The position numbers were made by a program, and so were the translations under genes. A model generated the notes under the pieces. It saw only the letters and a list, made by a program, of their open reading frames with translations, was not told the DNA's origin and ran no database searches. This document shows, piece after piece, positions 1 to 7,061 of a stretch of DNA of 8,976 bases. The first letter of the stretch is position 1. The number at the start of each line of letters is the position of its first letter. The stretch comes from Candidatus Zixiibacteriota bacterium (GTDB lineage Bacteria > Zixibacteria > MSB-5A5 > GN15 > FEB-12): the NCBI GenBank assembly GCA_003641405.1, contig QNAF01000094.1, positions 1 through 8,976 of the forward strand. Reading direction: 5' to 3'.

Positions 1-1053
1 GCTGAGTGGAATGCCCTCAAGTTTTTCAACAATACGGGCGAGTTCATCACTCCCGCCCAATACAAGAAGCTCAACGCTATTTTTGAATCGGGTCGGTTTG
101 CATACAAGCCGGTGCAGGAGCTTGGCTGTATTCAGTACGATGATCGCTGGATCGAAAGGCACATAAAGAAGACGATGGCCATGAAACCACTTGCCAGACC
201 GGCAATCAAAAGAGCCGGATTTAAGGTCGTGGTGGATGCCATCAATGGTGCCGGATCGGTTGCCCTGCCATTGCTGCTGAGCAAGCTGGGCGTCGATGTT
301 GTCGAACTCAACTGCAAAGGTGACGGGGATTTCGTACATGAACCCGAGCCCACCCCCAGGAACCTTGGGCAACTCTGCCGGGCTGTGAAGAAGCACAAAG
401 CTGACCTCGGCATGGCGTGCGATCCGGATGCGGACCGACTGGCTCTCGTGGATGAGAACGGTCAGGCTATCAGCGAAGAGCTGACTCTGACGATTGCAGT
501 TGCGGAAGTTCTCAGCAGGCAGCGTGGAACCACTGTGATCAACTTGTCGACTTCCAGAACCACAGCCGATGTAGCTAAAGCCATGAATTCCCGTGTCTAT
601 TACTCCAAGGTTGGTGAGGCGAACGTGGTAGCCATGATGCACAAGAAGAACGCTCTAATCGGGGGTGAGGGCAACGGTGGGGTGATATACCCTCAATTTC
701 ACGCGGGCCGGGACTCATTGGTGGCGGCGGCGCTGGTTCTATCGGCGCTGGCAAGGCGCAAGGTAACTCTCTCGGGCCTTGTGGAAACTTTCCCATGTTA
801 CTATAATATAAAGTCCAAAGGTTCTCTCCCGGATGACTTCGATTCGAGATTGCAACGATTTGAGAAAGATACCCCGAAGATACTGGGAAAGACCAGAATC
901 GATCGTCGTGACGGTTTGAGGTTCGATTTTGAGCATGGTTGGTTGCAGTTGCGCAGATCTAATACCGAACCGATCTTTCGGCTGCTCGTAGAAACCAACA
1001 GCAGCCAACTGACCAGCGATCTGAAAAGCAAGGTAATGCGGTACTTCAAGTAA
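1..1053 (+). CDS. glmM: Phosphohexomutase, GlmM/ManB-like (phosphoglucosamine mutase), 5'-truncated by window edge
   Basis: This alpha-D-phosphohexomutase most likely interconverts glucosamine-6-phosphate and glucosamine-1-phosphate, the step after GlmS on the way to UDP-GlcNAc. The frame is open from base 1, and 350 codons are visible of a family usually about 445-460 long. The window opens at AEWNALKF, the segment that normally follows the phosphoserine motif TxSHNP, so the catalytic serine lies just outside. Visible motifs are the metal-binding loop DPDADR (visible residues 141-146), the sugar-binding loop GGEGNGG (about 221-227) and the C-terminal phosphate-binding loop RRSNTEPIFR (318-327). 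The GGEGNGG loop resembles ManB/archaeal-type mutases more than the GGEQSGH of classical GlmM, so phosphomannomutase or phosphoglucomutase activity is possible. The adjacent glmS, 15 nt downstream, argues for the glucosamine substrate. The GTG at 112 is internal to the family domain and is not a plausible start. Confidence 0.92.
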   Translation, partial: AEWNALKFFNNTGEFITPAQYKKLNAIFESGRFAYKPVQELGCIQYDDRWIERHIKKTMAMKPLARPAIKRAGFKVVVDAINGAGSVALPLLLSKLGVDVVELNCKGDGDFVHEPEPTPRNLGQLCRAVKKHKADLGMACDPDADRLALVDENGQAISEELTLTIAVAEVLSRQRGTTVINLSTSRTTADVAKAMNSRVYYSKVGEANVVAMMHKKNALIGGEGNGGVIYPQFHAGRDSLVAAALVLSALARRKVTLSGLVETFPCYYNIKSKGSLPDDFDSRLQRFEKDTPKILGKTRIDRRDGLRFDFEHGWLQLRRSNTEPIFRLLVETNSSQLTSDLKSKVMRYFK

Positions 1054-1059
1054 AGGTGG
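1052..1059 (+). promoter_or_regulatory. Ribosome binding site deciding the glmS start
   Basis: AAAGGTGG sits at 1052-1059, overlapping the mutase stop codon. It lies directly against the in-frame ATG at 1060, leaving no spacer, but 9 nt before the ATG at 1069. Spacing therefore supports the later start, in agreement with the need for Cys at position 2 of GlmS. Confidence 0.6.
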
Positions 1060-1068
1060 ATGAGTAGA

Positions 1069-2928
1069 ATGTGCGGTATTGTAGGATATGTAGGAAAGCG
1101 CAAGGCCAGGGACATCCTCATCAGCGGACTCAAGCGACTTGAATATCGTGGGTACGATTCGGCAGGTATCGCGTTGTTGGCGGATGACGACCTCATGGTC
1201 TCCAAGGCGGTCGGCAAGATCAGCCAGATGGAACTCGCCCTCAGCGAGGCGGAGCGTGAGTCAATCTGTGGCATTGCACACACTCGATGGGCTACGCACG
1301 GGGCGCCCAATGAAGTCAATGCCCACCCACACACTGATAGCGCCAATGAGATTGCACTTGTTCATAACGGGATTATCGAGAATTACCGTACTTTGAGGGA
1401 GTTTCTGGTACGCAAGGGTGTGACCATGCGGACGCAAACCGATACCGAAGTTCTCGTTCACCTGGTTTCCTTGAACTACCGGGGTTCTCTTACTGAAGCT
1501 GTTCGGGATGCGCTGACCCAGGTAGAGGGTACATACGGTATTGCCGTTGTCTCGTCCAAACATGCCGGTGAAATTGTGGCAGCACGAATGGGATCACCGC
1601 TCGTGGTAGGTATTGGTGACGATGAGAACTTTGTGGCTTCCGATGTTTCCGCGATGCTGGAGCACACAAATCGTGTGGTTTATCTTGAGGATGGTGAAAT
1701 TGTCACTATCACTCCCGATAACTATCGTATCTCCACGATTCAGAATGTGGAGATTTCTCACAAAGCACAGGAAATCAGCTGGACGCTCGATCAAATTGAG
1801 AAGGAAGGGTATGACCATTTCATGCTCAAAGAGATCCACGAGCAACCGGACACCGTTCGCAATGCGATGCGCGGTCGCCTCAATATCGAAGAGGGTATTG
1901 CGCGTCTTAACGGCCTGAACATGCAATACGAAGAATTACGTCGTATCAATCGTATTCTCATTACTGCTTGCGGTACTTCGTGGCACTCAGCGTTGATTGG
2001 GAAATACTTGATAGAGGAAATCGCCCGTGTCTCAACGGAAGTCGAATATGCTTCGGAGTTTCGCTACCGCTCACCAATCATCGATGACAACACAGTGTTG
2101 GTTGGAATCAGTCAGTCGGGCGAAACAGCGGACACGCTGGCGGCTATGCGAGAAGCCAAAAAGCGCGGAGACATGGTACTTGGGCTGGTCAATGTGGTCG
2201 GTTCAACTATCGCCCGTGAGACCGATGGTGGCGTCTACCTTCACGCGGGGCCGGAAATCGGGGTAGCCTCTACCAAGGCATTCACGGCCCAGGTTGCAGT
2301 GCTTTCGCTGATAGCTAACATTTTAGGACGGATGCGTCAGAGCTCAGTACAGTTCGGCCAGGAAATGCTCCAGGCTTTGCAGCGAATCCCTGAGCAGATT
2401 GAACAGATTCTTGCCAATGAAGACCCTATCAAACGGATTGCCCGCACGTATCACAAGGCCAACAATTTCCTGTATCTTGGTCGCGGGATCAATTTCCCGG
2501 TCGCACTCGAAGGTGCTCTCAAGCTCAAAGAGATATCGTACATCCATGCCGAAGGCTACCCGGCAGCGGAGATGAAACATGGTCCTATTGCGCTAATCGA
2601 TGAGAACATGCCCGTGGTAGTAATTGCGCTACGCGACTCAGTATATGATAAGGTGATGTTGAATATCTCCGAAGTCCGGGCACGCAACGGTCAGGTAATC
2701 GCGATTGCCACCGAAGGAGATACCGAAATTGCCGATCGCGTCAACCATGTCATCTACATTCCGCAGACTTATCGCCTGCTGACACCGCTGCTGTCAGTGA
2801 TACCGCTGCAACTACTGGCTTATCATATTGCCGTCATGCGCGGCTGTCATGTCGATCAGCCCCGCAACCTGGCCAAGTCCGTGACGGTAGAGCAGGGACC
2901 TGTTGATAAAGTTCTCTCCCTGAGTTGA
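1069..2928 (+). CDS. glmS: Glutamine--fructose-6-phosphate aminotransferase (isomerizing), GlmS
   Basis: GlmS makes glucosamine-6-phosphate and glutamate from fructose-6-phosphate and glutamine, the first committed step of cytoplasmic hexosamine synthesis. The 619-residue product is close to the usual length (about 610). The N-terminal glutamine amidotransferase domain (about 1-230) starts MCGIVGYVG, whose Cys2 becomes the N-terminal nucleophile after Met removal. It also has HTRWATHG (71-78), HNGIIENY and TDTEVLVHL. Two SIS sugar-isomerase domains follow: ACGTS (about 300), SQSGETAD (348) and STKAF (401), then HAEGYPAAEMKHGP with the catalytic Glu near 495 and His504. The C-terminal PRNLAKSVTVE carries the conserved Lys603. 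An in-frame ATG at 1060 would add MSR before the catalytic Cys and block it, so the start at 1069 is chosen. The 15-nt gap to the mutase implies cotranscription and leaves no room for a glmS ribozyme. Confidence 0.98.
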   Translation: MCGIVGYVGKRKARDILISGLKRLEYRGYDSAGIALLADDDLMVSKAVGKISQMELALSEAERESICGIAHTRWATHGAPNEVNAHPHTDSANEIALVHNGIIENYRTLREFLVRKGVTMRTQTDTEVLVHLVSLNYRGSLTEAVRDALTQVEGTYGIAVVSSKHAGEIVAARMGSPLVVGIGDDENFVASDVSAMLEHTNRVVYLEDGEIVTITPDNYRISTIQNVEISHKAQEISWTLDQIEKEGYDHFMLKEIHEQPDTVRNAMRGRLNIEEGIARLNGLNMQYEELRRINRILITACGTSWHSALIGKYLIEEIARVSTEVEYASEFRYRSPIIDDNTVLVGISQSGETADTLAAMREAKKRGDMVLGLVNVVGSTIARETDGGVYLHAGPEIGVASTKAFTAQVAVLSLIANILGRMRQSSVQFGQEMLQALQRIPEQIEQILANEDPIKRIARTYHKANNFLYLGRGINFPVALEGALKLKEISYIHAEGYPAAEMKHGPIALIDENMPVVVIALRDSVYDKVMLNISEVRARNGQVIAIATEGDTEIADRVNHVIYIPQTYRLLTPLLSVIPLQLLAYHIAVMRGCHVDQPRNLAKSVTVEQGPVDKVLSLS

Positions 2929-2994
2929 GTCAGGACCCGACACAACGCTGTGATGGGGTTCTTCAACAGGCCGAATAGGCACCTACAACTCAGG
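2899..2994 (+). repeat. Two interleaved inverted repeats plus a nested hairpin across the glmS stop
   Basis: Arm A, CCTGTTGA (2899-2906), is an exact reverse complement of TCAACAGG (2963-2970). Arm B, CCTGAGTTG (2919-2927), is an exact reverse complement of CAACTCAGG (2986-2994) and includes the first two bases of the glmS stop. The order is A-B-A'-B', which is pseudoknot topology. Between B and A' lies a local hairpin: GGACCC (2933-2938) pairs with GGGTTC (2956-2961, one G-U), capped by CACA (2941-2944) with TGTG (2949-2952). No U-tract follows directly, so this is not a standard intrinsic terminator. It could be a structured 3' UTR, two alternative folds, or coincidence. Confidence 0.4.
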
Positions 2995-3115
2995 TCGAAA
3001 CCATCGTAATTTCTACATATTTTCGGTAATTTTCTCTATCCGCCCAACAAAAACTGCCATAACGGCAGTATATGACAAAATAATCACAAAATCACAACTT
3101 TTTCAATGGAACCTC
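2995..3115. other. AT-rich gene-free stretch upstream of the groES promoter
   Basis: This part of the 321-nt glmS-groES gap holds no credible ORF or RNA gene. It is rich in A and T tracts (about 3007-3036 and 3069-3106) and contains an imperfect direct repeat, GTAATTTCT (3006-3014) and GTAATTTTCT (3026-3035). An UP-element role for the A/T tracts just before the -35 box is possible but unproven. Confidence 0.35.
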
Positions 3116-3134
3116 TTGACAAAGCTGCCGTTAT
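3059..3134. repeat. 10-bp inverted repeat flanking the groES -35 region
   Basis: ATAACGGCAG (3059-3068) and CTGCCGTTAT (3125-3134) are exact reverse complements with 56 bp between them. The left copy is also half of a small hairpin, ACTGCC (3053-3058) with GGCAGT (3064-3069). The right copy lies between the -35 box and the proposed -10. This arrangement could be a looping operator for a second regulator, but chance cannot be excluded. Confidence 0.35.
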
Positions 3135-3144
3135 AATGGATATT
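3116..3144 (+). promoter_or_regulatory. Sigma-70-type promoter of groES-groEL
   Basis: A consensus -35 box TTGACA lies at 3116-3121. At 17-bp spacing the -10 would be GATATT (3139-3144, four of six matches), and at 19 bp it would be TATTAG (3141-3146). Either puts transcription start at about 3151-3153, the left edge of the CIRCE operator, as is usual for HrcA-controlled groE promoters. A perfect TATAAT at 3132-3137 is only 10 bp from the -35 and has no partner box at normal spacing. Confidence 0.7.
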
Positions 3145-3152
3145 AGCTGTTA

Positions 3153-3179
3153 TTAGCACTCGTCATTAGTGAGTGCTAA
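3153..3179. promoter_or_regulatory. CIRCE operator (HrcA binding site)
   Basis: TTAGCACTC (3153-3161), nine spacer bases, then GAGTGCTAA (3171-3179) match the CIRCE consensus at every position of both arms. The HrcA repressor binds CIRCE and blocks transcription of chaperone operons until heat or unfolded protein draws away GroEL, which HrcA needs for activity. It lies at the predicted transcription start of groES, so an hrcA gene is expected elsewhere in the genome. Confidence 0.97.
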
Positions 3180-3249
3180 TTATGCAAAAGGAAAGAAAAC
3201 AAATGAAGTGTTCAATTTATAACCAGCTTTCTGTAACAGGAGGTTCATC

Positions 3250-3543
3250 ATGCAGGTAAAACCACTTGCTGATCGAGTCGTAGTTAAGCCGCTCGAAGAA
3301 ATCGAAACCAAAAAGGGTGGCATCATCATTCCGGATACCGCCAAAGAGAAGCCGATGCAGGGCGAGATTTTGGAAGTCGGCCCCGGTCGTATGACTGACG
3401 AGGGCAAGAGTATTTCCATGCAGGTCACCAAGGGAGACAAGGTGCTCTATGGTAAGTACACTGGCACCGAGGTCTCGATTGATGGCGATGAGTATCTCAT
3501 CATGCGCGAGTCCGACATCTTCGCGGTTATCGTAAACAGCTAA
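3250..3543 (+). CDS. groES: Co-chaperonin GroES (Hsp10)
   Basis: GroES forms the heptameric lid that caps the GroEL ring during ATP-driven folding in the cytoplasm. The 97-residue length is typical. The N-terminus MQVKPLADRVVVKPL is the family signature. The mobile loop that contacts GroEL lies at about residues 17-34 and includes the hydrophobic III-P contact segment. The roof region and the C-terminal beta strand (YLIMRESDIFAV) are intact. A strong ribosome binding site AGGAGGT (3238-3244) lies 5 nt before the ATG. The gene is the first of the CIRCE-controlled operon, with an untranslated leader of about 100 nt, and groEL starts 24 nt after its stop. Confidence 0.98.
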   Translation: MQVKPLADRVVVKPLEEIETKKGGIIIPDTAKEKPMQGEILEVGPGRMTDEGKSISMQVTKGDKVLYGKYTGTEVSIDGDEYLIMRESDIFAVIVNS

Positions 3544-3567
3544 CATTTTTCGCAGGAGAACAAAATA

Positions 3568-5220
3568 ATGGCGAAGCAGATAGAATTTGATGTTGATGCT
3601 CGCAGCAAGCTTATGGTTGGCATCGACAAGCTGGCCGACGCTGTGAAGGTCACTCTCGGTCCGCGCGGCCGGAACGTGGCAATCGACAGGAAGTTCGGCT
3701 CCCCCACTATCACCAAAGACGGTGTAACCGTGGCCAAGGAGATCGAGCTGGAAAACAGTTTTGAGAATATGGGTGCGCAGATGGTCAAGGAAGTTGCCTC
3801 CAAGACTTCCGACGATGCCGGTGACGGCACCACCACCGCTACCCTGATGGCCCAGGCGATTTACCGCGAGGGTCTCAAGAGTGTGATCGCCGGTAACAAC
3901 CCGATGTCAATAAAGCGCGGCATCGACCAAGCTGTGAGCGTTGTCACTGAAGAGATCAAGAAGATGTCCAAGCCGGTTTCCGGTAAGGAAGAGATCTCGC
4001 AGATTGGCACCATCTCTGCCAACAACGACAAGCAGATCGGCGACCTCATTGCCGAAGCGATGGAAAAGGTCGGCAAGGACGGCGTTATCACGGTTGAAGA
4101 GGCCAAGACTGCTGACACGACTCTTGAAGTTGTCGAAGGTATGCAGTTTGACCGCGGCTATGTCTCACCGTATTTCGTGACTGATCCGGACGGCATGGAA
4201 GCCGTGCTTGAGGATCCGATGATCCTTATCTACGACAAGAAGATCACCAACATGAAGGACCTTCTGCCGCTGCTGGAGAAGGTTGCCCAATCCGGTAAGC
4301 CTCTGATGATTATCTCCGAGGATATCGAGGGTGAAGCCCTGGCTACGCTGGTAGTCAACAAACTTCGCGGTACTCTCAAAGTTGCCGCCGTCAAGGCTCC
4401 GGGCTTTGGTGATCGTCGCAAGGCCATGCTTGAAGATATAGCCACCCTCACAGGCGCCAAGGTTATCTCCGAGGAGTTGGGCTTCAAGCTGGAGAACGCC
4501 GTGATGGCTGATCTCGGAACCGCCAAGAAGATCACTATAGACAAGGACAATACGACCATCGTTGAAGGCGCCGGTAAGACTGACGACATCAAGGGTCGTA
4601 TCGGCCAGATTCGCAAGCAGATTGATGACACGAGTTCCGACTACGATCGCGAAAAGCTGCAGGAACGCCTGGCCAAGCTGGCTGGTGGTGTGGCCGTGAT
4701 CAATGTTGGTGCTGCTACCGAGACCGAGATGAAAGAGAAGAAGGCTCGTGTTGAGGATGCGTTGCACGCTACTCGCGCGGCTGTCGAAGAAGGCATTGTG
4801 CCGGGCGGCGGCGTTGCCATGCTTCGCACTATGAAGAGTCTCGACGGTATCAAGCTGGACGACGAAGAGATGGTCGGCGTGAAGATCATCCGTCGCGCAC
4901 TTGAAGAGCCGATTCGTCAGATCGCCCAGAACTCCGGCGTAGAGGGTTCGATTGTGGTCAACGAAGTGGCCTCTAAAGAGGGTGCTTTTGGCTACAACGC
5001 CATGACTCAGACGTATGAAGACCTTCTCAAAGCCGGCGTGATTGACCCCACCAAGGTCACTCGCACCGCACTGGAGAACGCGGCTTCAATCGCCGGGTTG
5101 CTGTTGACGACCGAAGCGGTTGTCTGTGATAAGCCGGAACCGAAGTCCGGCGCTCCCGCCATGGATCCCGGTATGGGTGGCATGGGCGGCATGGGCGGTG
5201 GTATGGGCGGAATGTACTAA
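3568..5220 (+). CDS. groEL: Chaperonin GroEL (Hsp60)
   Basis: GroEL is the double-ring tetradecameric chaperonin that encloses unfolded proteins with GroES and folds them using ATP. The 550-residue length is standard. Features in order are the N-terminus MAKQIEFDVDARSKL, the ATP loop VTLGPRGRNVAID (about 28-40), DGTTT with the nucleotide-binding Asp at about 86, the apical substrate-binding domain (about 190-375), and VEDAL with the catalytic Asp at about 397. EEGIVPGGG ends near 415, and the protein finishes with a Gly-Gly-Met tail (GGMGGMGGGMGGMY) of the kind found in folding-competent GroELs. The ribosome binding site AGGAG (3554-3558) is 9 nt before the ATG. It is cotranscribed with groES under HrcA/CIRCE and ends at the terminator 27 nt downstream. 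Nothing suggests a divergent paralogue. Confidence 0.99.
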   Translation: MAKQIEFDVDARSKLMVGIDKLADAVKVTLGPRGRNVAIDRKFGSPTITKDGVTVAKEIELENSFENMGAQMVKEVASKTSDDAGDGTTTATLMAQAIYREGLKSVIAGNNPMSIKRGIDQAVSVVTEEIKKMSKPVSGKEEISQIGTISANNDKQIGDLIAEAMEKVGKDGVITVEEAKTADTTLEVVEGMQFDRGYVSPYFVTDPDGMEAVLEDPMILIYDKKITNMKDLLPLLEKVAQSGKPLMIISEDIEGEALATLVVNKLRGTLKVAAVKAPGFGDRRKAMLEDIATLTGAKVISEELGFKLENAVMADLGTAKKITIDKDNTTIVEGAGKTDDIKGRIGQIRKQIDDTSSDYDREKLQERLAKLAGGVAVINVGAATETEMKEKKARVEDALHATRAAVEEGIVPGGGVAMLRTMKSLDGIKLDDEEMVGVKIIRRALEEPIRQIAQNSGVEGSIVVNEVASKEGAFGYNAMTQTYEDLLKAGVIDPTKVTRTALENAASIAGLLLTTEAVVCDKPEPKSGAPAMDPGMGGMGGMGGGMGGMY

Positions 5221-5246
5221 GCCCACGCTTCCAAACTTACGCGTAC

Positions 5247-5280
5247 AAAAAGCCCCGGTCGGAAACGGCCGGGGCTTTTT
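5247..5280. terminator. Intrinsic terminator, bidirectional, between groEL and the convergent pilin operon
   Basis: AGCCCCGGTC (5251-5260) pairs with GGCCGGGGCT (5267-5276) through ten pairs including one G-U, with the loop GGAAAC. AAAA (5247-5250) lies before the stem and TTTT (5277-5280) after it. On the plus strand the T-run ends groEL transcripts. On the minus strand the A-run becomes the T-run for transcripts arriving from the pilX-like gene. It lies between the two convergent stop codons. Confidence 0.95.
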
Positions 5281-5313
5281 CTATGTTGATAGGGTAGAAT
5301 TTGCAAGACAATC

Positions 5314-6468
5314 CTACAGTTGGCGGTAACCAATAGGTTCCACGTCACCGCCGCCACCAGATTCAATGTTAGCCAGAGTGCGGTCATAGTGGAACAATGC
5401 ACTGTTGTGAGCAACGATATCCTCTGCAATGATCGAGCCGAAGAACTGGCCGGAGTTTCTCAGATCAGCATCACCATTGGGCGAATAGAACACTGCTGCA
5501 ACATCACCACTGTTCTTGAGTACAAAGTCTCCCTGTGAGTAGATTTGCAGACTTCCGGGTGTACCTCCACTATTCATTTCGGAAGAGTTCTTCATCTCGA
5601 TGTCACCGGTTATGTAGATTTTGACTTCGGCTCCCGGTGCAACGCTGAGAGAGGCCGAGTTTTTGAGGATCATGCTGGAGAAGAAATACGTTCCGGAGGC
5701 AAGCACGACGTTTCCTGTACTCAGAAAGGTATTAGTGGCAACGTTATAGGAATAGCTTCCGGACAGTCCGGCCGGTGCCGAGTTGTTGGCCTGTGCCGCA
5801 GTGAATTCTGAAGCCGGTACAGCCGGTACCTCCTGTGCTTCGGCAGCATCTGTTGTTGTACCAGTAACAGTAGCGCCCCAGTGAACATTGGTTCCACCGG
5901 TCAGGGAACTGGCAACATCACCGCCAATGAACGCGCCATTGGCTACGTCTATCGTACCATTAGAGCCGACGTCACCTTCTGACGTCAGGACCGTTGCGGC
6001 GTATGTTCCGGAGTCTGAGCAATACGAATCAGTATTGAAGCTGTTCCTGATATCCATAGATTTGTCGGCAAACATGGCGTGTTTGAACGGATGGAATATG
6101 TCCGGTGCCAGGGTGAGTTCAACGATTGCCCGGCAGCCATCAGCTTCACCGGTGGAAGTAATGACGACGGTGTCAAGCAGGGCGGGATTTGTCGAGGAGT
6201 CCGTCCTGATCACCGAGTAGGTGCCACCGCCAAAGGACTCGTCAGTGAATCCGGTATTCCATGTTGAATCTGCTTTGATCTTGGTGAATGCTCTCCAGGC
6301 TCCGGCTTCAGCAACGTAGAAAGCCTGTTCAGTATATGATTGATTGAAGGACATATCAGTGTCTGTTACTGAATTGTTGACGGCCGCCACCCCCACAAGG
6401 AAGAGCATCAAGCTCATCGCCATGGCTATTAAGAGGGCACTTCCTTTTTCGTTTTTGATGATTCTCAT
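5314..6468 (-). CDS. PilX-like minor pilin with C-terminal DUF7305-type beta-solenoid domain
   Basis: This is a predicted pilus-assembly protein with an N-terminal PilX-type segment. The start MRIIKNEKGSALLIAM is followed by one hydrophobic helix (about 10-31) and the YVAEAGA motif (51-57), typical of PilX N-domains. As in that family there is no Glu at +5 after a prepilin cleavage site. Of 384 residues, about 250 form a Ser/Thr/Gly/Ala-rich extracellular part. Its C-terminal third (about 255-360) repeats a hydrophobic-basic-Asn-Ser turn: LKNS (268-271), MKNS (292-295), LKNS (317-320), LRNS (336-339) and AHNS (353-356), like DUF7305 beta-solenoids. It ends with a GGGG linker and YRQL. The start follows GGAG (6479-6482) by 10 nt. 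It is third in the operon, 18 nt after the pilW-like gene. It probably helps prime or decorate type IV pili or a related secretion pseudopilus; adhesin activity is a guess. Confidence 0.85.
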   Translation of the reverse strand: MRIIKNEKGSALLIAMAMSLMLFLVGVAAVNNSVTDTDMSFNQSYTEQAFYVAEAGAWRAFTKIKADSTWNTGFTDESFGGGTYSVIRTDSSTNPALLDTVVITSTGEADGCRAIVELTLAPDIFHPFKHAMFADKSMDIRNSFNTDSYCSDSGTYAATVLTSEGDVGSNGTIDVANGAFIGGDVASSLTGGTNVHWGATVTGTTTDAAEAQEVPAVPASEFTAAQANNSAPAGLSGSYSYNVATNTFLSTGNVVLASGTYFFSSMILKNSASLSVAPGAEVKIYITGDIEMKNSSEMNSGGTPGSLQIYSQGDFVLKNSGDVAAVFYSPNGDADLRNSGQFFGSIIAEDIVAHNSALFHYDRTLANIESGGGGDVEPIGYRQL

Positions 6469-6486
6469 TGTCAGTGCACTCCATAT

Positions 6487-7059
6487 CTAAAGATTGAGGT
6501 TTTTCAGGCTAACACGCTGTGTGTACGTCTTTGTCCTGATGCCTTGATTTAGGTCGTAGTCCGGATCAGTTCGTACAGCACGGACTTCCAGCGAGATTTC
6601 AATTGTCTTCGCAGAAGGTACAGTGAATGAGATATCCGTGATGTAATCAGCAAACTCAACCGGAGCACCGCTGTTTATTCTCCTTGCCAGCTTCTTTGGT
6701 GTCAGATCGTCCGGCAGACCACACTGAAGATAGTCAACCAGATAATACAGGACCGTATCAACAGGTTGAGTTTCATTAAAGAAGACATAGAGGCTGTCTC
6801 CGTTGATTACATAGGGGACATGAGAGCCAATCTTGAAACCTGCGTTGCGGGTTGTCCTGGCAAGTTCATCAAGGACATTTCTGGAATTTTGCTGCATGTC
6901 GGATATGTCTTCCTGGAGCAATGTCTGACTATGCATGTTTGTATAGAATGAAAGTCCGGCAGCCATCAATACGCCTGTAAGGGCTGTGGCCACCATCAAC
7001 TCCAGTAGAGTTGTTCCCCGTGAATTATTCAGGTACTTCATAATGCTGGTTCCATTCAT
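6487..7059 (-). CDS. PilW-like prepilin-type minor pilin
   Basis: This membrane-anchored pseudopilin is probably part of the minor-pilin complex that initiates type IV pilus assembly. The 190-residue protein has a short basic leader ending Ser-Arg-Gly, a prepilin peptidase site after Gly15, and TTLLELMVATALTGVLMAAG with the conserved Glu at +5. Thr replaces the usual Phe at +1. A coiled helix (about 37-75, with LLQEDISDMQQNSRNVLDEL) follows, then a beta-rich globular domain with a single Cys, so no disulfide is possible within it. The frame opens 2 nt after the pilV-like stop, suggesting translational coupling. No clear ribosome binding site precedes the ATG at 7059. A second ATG at 7041 (MKYLNNSRG) gives a more usual nine-residue leader and has GGA 9 nt upstream, so the true start may be 7041. 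Confidence 0.85.
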   Translation of the reverse strand: MNGTSIMKYLNNSRGTTLLELMVATALTGVLMAAGLSFYTNMHSQTLLQEDISDMQQNSRNVLDELARTTRNAGFKIGSHVPYVINGDSLYVFFNETQPVDTVLYYLVDYLQCGLPDDLTPKKLARRINSGAPVEFADYITDISFTVPSAKTIEISLEVRAVRTDPDYDLNQGIRTKTYTQRVSLKNLNL

Positions 7060-7061
7060 GC

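Noticed and set aside
1054..1068. glmS ribozyme/riboswitch upstream of glmS
   Set aside because: Only 15 nt separate the mutase stop from the glmS start, and the upstream sequence is conserved mutase coding sequence.
801..1346. 181-codon minus-strand open frame across the mutase-glmS junction
   Set aside because: It is antisense to two conserved enzymes, with composition typical of a shadow frame and no supporting signals.
2933..2961. Hairpin after glmS as an intrinsic terminator
   Set aside because: The stem is interrupted by an internal loop and no T-run follows it directly, so it is recorded only as part of the structured region.
3132..3137. Perfect TATAAT as the groES -10 box
   Set aside because: It is only 10 bp from the TTGACA at 3116-3121, and no -35-like hexamer lies 16-18 bp upstream; a start there would also fall well before CIRCE.
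3182..3259. 25-codon upstream ORF in the groES leader overlapping the groES start
   Set aside because: There is no ribosome binding site before its ATG at 3182, which directly follows CIRCE; the strong AGGAGGT serves groES. A regulatory uORF is possible but unsupported.
4165..4767. 200-codon open frame on the minus strand inside groEL
   Set aside because: It lies opposite a strongly conserved gene, has no ribosome binding site or recognisable domain, and is the expected antisense shadow of GroEL codon use.
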